From contig NZ_CAJTMN010000102.1 in NCBI RefSeq assembly GCF_910577125.1, positions 1-6,800 on the forward strand: a DNA stretch of 6,800 bases. The letters run 5' to 3'. Below the pieces are notes generated by a model that saw nothing but the letters and a program-made list of their open reading frames with translations, did no database searches and had not been told where the DNA came from. Position numbers and translations under genes: made by a program. Position 1 is the stretch's first letter, and each line of letters opens with the position of its first letter. This document shows positions 4,745-6,800 of this stretch, piece after piece. This stretch comes from an uncultured Rikenella sp. GTDB lineage: Bacteria > Bacteroidota > Bacteroidia > Bacteroidales > Rikenellaceae.

Positions 4745-6352
4745 TTATTTGGTCGGCTGCGGCCCGGCGGCTACCAGCGCCTTGCCTTCCGCGTTGTCGG
4801 TGTATTTTTCGAAGTTCTTCACGAACCGACCGGCGAGGTCTTCAGCTTTCTTGGTCCATTCGGCCGGATCGGCATAGGTGTCCCGCGGATCCAGGATCTT
4901 CGAATCTACGCCCGGCAGCGAGGTCGGCACTTTGAAGTTGAAGATCGGAATCATCTTGGTCTCTGCCTTGTCGATCGAGCCGTCCAAGATCGCGTCGATA
5001 ATCCCGCGGGTGTCCTTAATGGAGATACGTTTGCCGGTCCCGTTCCAGCCGGTGTTGACCATATAGGCGGTCGCCCCCGAAGCTTTCATCCGCTTAACGA
5101 GTTCTTCGGCGTATTTGGTCGGGTGCAGGGTCAGGAAGGCCGCCCCGAAGCAGGCCGAGAAGGTCGGAGTCGGTTCGGTAATCCCGCGTTCGGTACCCGC
5201 CAGTTTAGCGGTAAAGCCCGACAGGAAGTAGTATTTGGTCTGTTCCGGCGTAAGAATCGACACCGGAGGCATCACGCCGAACGCATCGGCGGTCAGGAAG
5301 ATCACCTTCTGCGCGGGACCTGCCTTCGACACCGGTTTCACGATGTTTTCGATGTGATAGATCGGGTACGATACACGGGTATTCTCCGTAACCGACTTGT
5401 CGTTGAAGTCGATCTTGCCGTTGGCATCCACCGTAACGTTTTCGAGCAGGGCATCCCGCTTGATCGCCTTGTAGATATCCGGTTCCGAATCCTTGTCGAG
5501 GTTGATCACCTTGGCATAACATCCCCCCTCGAAGTTGAAGACGCCGTTGTCGTCCCAGCCGTGTTCGTCGTCGCCGATGAGTTCGCGTTTCGGGTCGGTC
5601 GACAGCGTGGTTTTCCCAGTCCCCGACAGCCCGAAGAAGATTGCCACGTCGCCAGCTTTCCCCTTATTCGCGGAGCAGTGCATGGCAGCGATCCCGCGCA
5701 GCGGAAGGAGGTAGTTCATCATGGAGAAGATCCCTTTCTTCATTTCGCCGCCGTACCACGTCCCGCCGATGAGCTGCATCTTTTCGGTCAGGTTGAAGGC
5801 GACGAAGTTTTCGGAGTTCAGCCCCATGGCTTTCCAATTCGGGTTGGTGGTCTTCGACGCGTTCAGCACGACGAAGTCCGGTTCCCCGTAGTTCTTGAGT
5901 TCTTCTTCGGTCGGCCGGATGAACATGTTCTTCACGAAATGCGCCTGCCAGGCCACTTCGACGATAAACCGCACTTTCAGTCTGGTATCCGGGTTGGCGC
6001 CGCAGAAGGTGTCCATCACGTAGAGTTTCTTGCCGCTCAGTTCGTCGGTGGCGATCTTCTTCAGGTCGTTCCAAACGGCCTGGGTGATGGGTTTGTTGTC
6101 GTTCTTGGCGAAGTCGGAAGTCCACCATACGGTGTTTTCGGTGGTGGCGTCCTTCACGATATACTTGTCTTTCGGCGAACGGCCGGTGAAAACGCCGGTC
6201 ATCACGTTCACGGCGCCGAGTTCGGTGTCGACACCTTTTTCATACCCGGTCAGGCAGTTGCAGGTCTCTGCTTTGTAGAGTTCTTCGTAAGACGGATTGT
6301 GGATGATCTCCTTCACGTCTTTGATGCCGTACTTGCTCAGGTCGATTGACAT
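4745..6352 (-). CDS. pckA: Phosphoenolpyruvate carboxykinase (ATP)
   Basis: This 535-residue cytoplasmic enzyme (EC 4.1.1.49) interconverts oxaloacetate + ATP and PEP + CO2 + ADP. In gut Bacteroidales it commonly runs toward oxaloacetate, fixing CO2 on the way to succinate and propionate; that is family knowledge. Motifs are complete and sit 7 residues before their E. coli positions: Arg58 in GRSPKDKY; Tyr200; Lys205/Lys206 (GGEMKKGIFSMMNYLLP); His225 (AMHCSAN); the ATP-binding P-loop GLSGTGKTT (241-249, Lys247); the metal-binding Asp262 in IGDDEHGW; and Arg326 in ENTRVSYP. Length is normal for the ATP-type family, and these motifs, including the P-loop, are unlike the GTP-type. The start is placed at MSIDLSKYGIKDV, matching Bacteroidales relatives. 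There is no Shine-Dalgarno; the leader is A-rich. It is a monocistronic unit with its own promoter and terminator. Confidence 0.98.
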   Translation of the reverse strand: MSIDLSKYGIKDVKEIIHNPSYEELYKAETCNCLTGYEKGVDTELGAVNVMTGVFTGRSPKDKYIVKDATTENTVWWTSDFAKNDNKPITQAVWNDLKKIATDELSGKKLYVMDTFCGANPDTRLKVRFIVEVAWQAHFVKNMFIRPTEEELKNYGEPDFVVLNASKTTNPNWKAMGLNSENFVAFNLTEKMQLIGGTWYGGEMKKGIFSMMNYLLPLRGIAAMHCSANKGKAGDVAIFFGLSGTGKTTLSTDPKRELIGDDEHGWDDNGVFNFEGGCYAKVINLDKDSEPDIYKAIKRDALLENVTVDANGKIDFNDKSVTENTRVSYPIYHIENIVKPVSKAGPAQKVIFLTADAFGVMPPVSILTPEQTKYYFLSGFTAKLAGTERGITEPTPTFSACFGAAFLTLHPTKYAEELVKRMKASGATAYMVNTGWNGTGKRISIKDTRGIIDAILDGSIDKAETKMIPIFNFKVPTSLPGVDSKILDPRDTYADPAEWTKKAEDLAGRFVKNFEKYTDNAEGKALVAAGPQPTK

Positions 6353-6440
6353 AACGGTTGGTTTTTAATGGTTTATGTTGTTTTTATTATTGTTTCGATG
6401 CGGATGCGGGACGCCTCGGTCGGGGCGAATCTCGGCAGGA

Positions 6441-6470
6441 CAAAGATAAGAATAATTTTTTATTGTTAAT
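6441..6470 (-). promoter_or_regulatory. Bacteroidetes-type promoter for pckA
   Basis: On the minus strand TATCTTTG (6448-6441) is identical to the alkaline phosphatase -7 box and a perfect TAnnTTTG. The region upstream is a nearly pure A/T tract (AACAATAAAAAATTATTCT), which can act as an upstream element; the -33 position has no clear TTTG. The leader of about 80 bases contains an imperfect GC-rich palindrome (6412-6427) and then an A-rich stretch before the start codon. Confidence 0.55.
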
Positions 6471-6527
6471 CATTTCACAGTAAAAAGGGCGTTTTTCTCG
6501 AAAACTTTTTTCGGGGGTGTCGGAGGG

Positions 6528-6713
6528 CCCGCCCCGGGCTTCCGCAGCAACACTTCGGGGGCGACGGTGGACGTGTGCAACGGCGGATTCGGCTATTCGT
6601 CTTCCGCGAACGGTATATTCGGGGTGTACTTGGTTTTCGGCGAGACGAGCCTCAATCCCTGCAGTGCAAACTCTCGTGGCCACGGTCTTCAGTTGCGTTG
6701 CCTCTCGGAATAA
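6528..6713 (+). pseudogene. C-terminal fragment of FISUMP / C-type-lectin-fold protein, variable-region-like
   Basis: The plus-strand frame reads 61 residues ending GLQLRCLSE and TAA. The pattern is PAPGFRSNTSG, then GGFGYSSSANG, then VYLVFGETSLNP, then SRGHGLQLRC. It is the C-terminal signature of FISUMP/DUF1566-like C-type-lectin domains of Bacteroidales (consensus roughly: P-A-x-G-[YF]-R, G-Y-x-x-S-S-S, a [YN]-L-x-F strand, N-P, and R-x-x-G-[FL]-x-[VL]-R-C). No start codon, signal peptide or upstream domain exists: the frame runs back into the pckA promoter and meets a stop at 6453. Several positions that are Asn in family members (TTC, TAC, GTT, GGC, AGC, TGC, AGT, CAC) can be derived from AAC or AAT by adenine changes alone. 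This is the signature of diversity-generating retroelement targets, though other positions are not explained that way. It is likely a detached or relic cassette. Confidence 0.6.
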
Positions 6714-6716
6714 ACG

Positions 6717-6729
6717 GTGCGTGTCGCAC
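6717..6729. repeat. Small hairpin just after the fragment's stop codon
   Basis: GTGCG (6717-6721) and CGCAC (6725-6729) form a perfect 5-bp stem around TGT, starting 3 bases after the TAA. There is no T-run, so it is not a normal terminator. In studied diversity-generating retroelements a small GC-rich hairpin lies just downstream of the variable region and promotes its replacement. The placement here fits, but the stem is shorter than the classic one. Confidence 0.4.
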
Positions 6730-6800
6730 TCACAACTGGCCGGGGCTACCCTAACAGGCAGCCTCTACCCTATTGGGCTGACACAGCCGCAGCGAAACGT
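6730..6800. other. Right-edge gene-free tail with shared word and hairpin
   Basis: No reading frame here can be supported. It contains ACAGG-CAGCCTCTACCC (6754-6770), which recurs at the left edge as ACAGGGCCGCCTCTACCC (22-39), and a hairpin GGCTG-ACA-CAGCC (6776-6788). An internal near-repeat (GGCTACCCTAAC and CCTCTACCCTATT) is also present. Confidence 0.4.

Noticed and set aside
4742..6349. Plus-strand open frame of 535 codons opposite pckA
   Set aside because: It mirrors pckA codon by codon, and the minus frame has every PEPCK catalytic motif.
6387..6683. Minus-strand 98-codon frame over the pckA leader and right edge
   Set aside because: It overlaps the pckA promoter, shows no family features, and is antisense to the clear lectin-like C-terminus.
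1..6800. CRISPR array, insertion sequence or toxin-antitoxin pair
   Set aside because: There are no regularly spaced direct repeats, no transposase-like frame, and the only HTH protein has no partner gene of toxin type.

Overview
The window looks like chromosomal DNA of a Bacteroidales bacterium, most likely a GC-rich gut genus such as Alistipes or another Rikenellaceae (genus is a guess). Reasons: several promoters match the phylum-specific -7 box TAnnTTTG, start codons are preceded by A-rich leaders with little or no Shine-Dalgarno, short lipoproteins carry Bacteroidetes-style signal sequences, and the ATP-type PEP carboxykinase looks like its Bacteroidales relatives.

All confident genes lie on the minus strand. 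Reading along that strand from right to left: pckA (4745-6352) has its own promoter (about 6441-6470) and a perfect 13-bp terminator (4684-4719). Next comes a 450-base gap without a protein gene. It holds a long rod-like inverted repeat (4388-4531) followed by a terminator hairpin (4326-4382), together resembling a small RNA gene of about 200 nt with 6S-like architecture. Only 30 bases later a two-gene lipoprotein operon begins (178 aa at 3760-4296, then 320 aa at 2793-3755, 4 bases apart), ending in a strong terminator (2728-2765). A PhoA-type alkaline phosphatase (1210-2550) follows from its own promoter, then a small helix-turn-helix protein (861-1112) with a terminator (755-800), and finally a periplasmic protein with two PepSY-like repeats (240-722) with a terminator (170-213).

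The two window edges differ from the core. At the right, 6528-6713 on the plus strand encodes the C-terminal 61 residues of a FISUMP/C-type-lectin-like domain, with no N-terminal part or start codon. Its codons resemble the variable region of a diversity-generating retroelement target. It is followed by a small hairpin, and a similar hairpin and a shared downstream word (GCCTCTACCC) occur at the extreme left edge. The core may therefore be flanked by two copies of related cassettes.

Functionally the core combines gluconeogenesis/CO2 fixation (pckA), phosphate scavenging (alkaline phosphatase) and envelope lipoproteins of unknown function. No shared pathway is evident. The most interesting signals are the rod-like RNA next to the lipoprotein operon and the orphan variable-region-like fragment.
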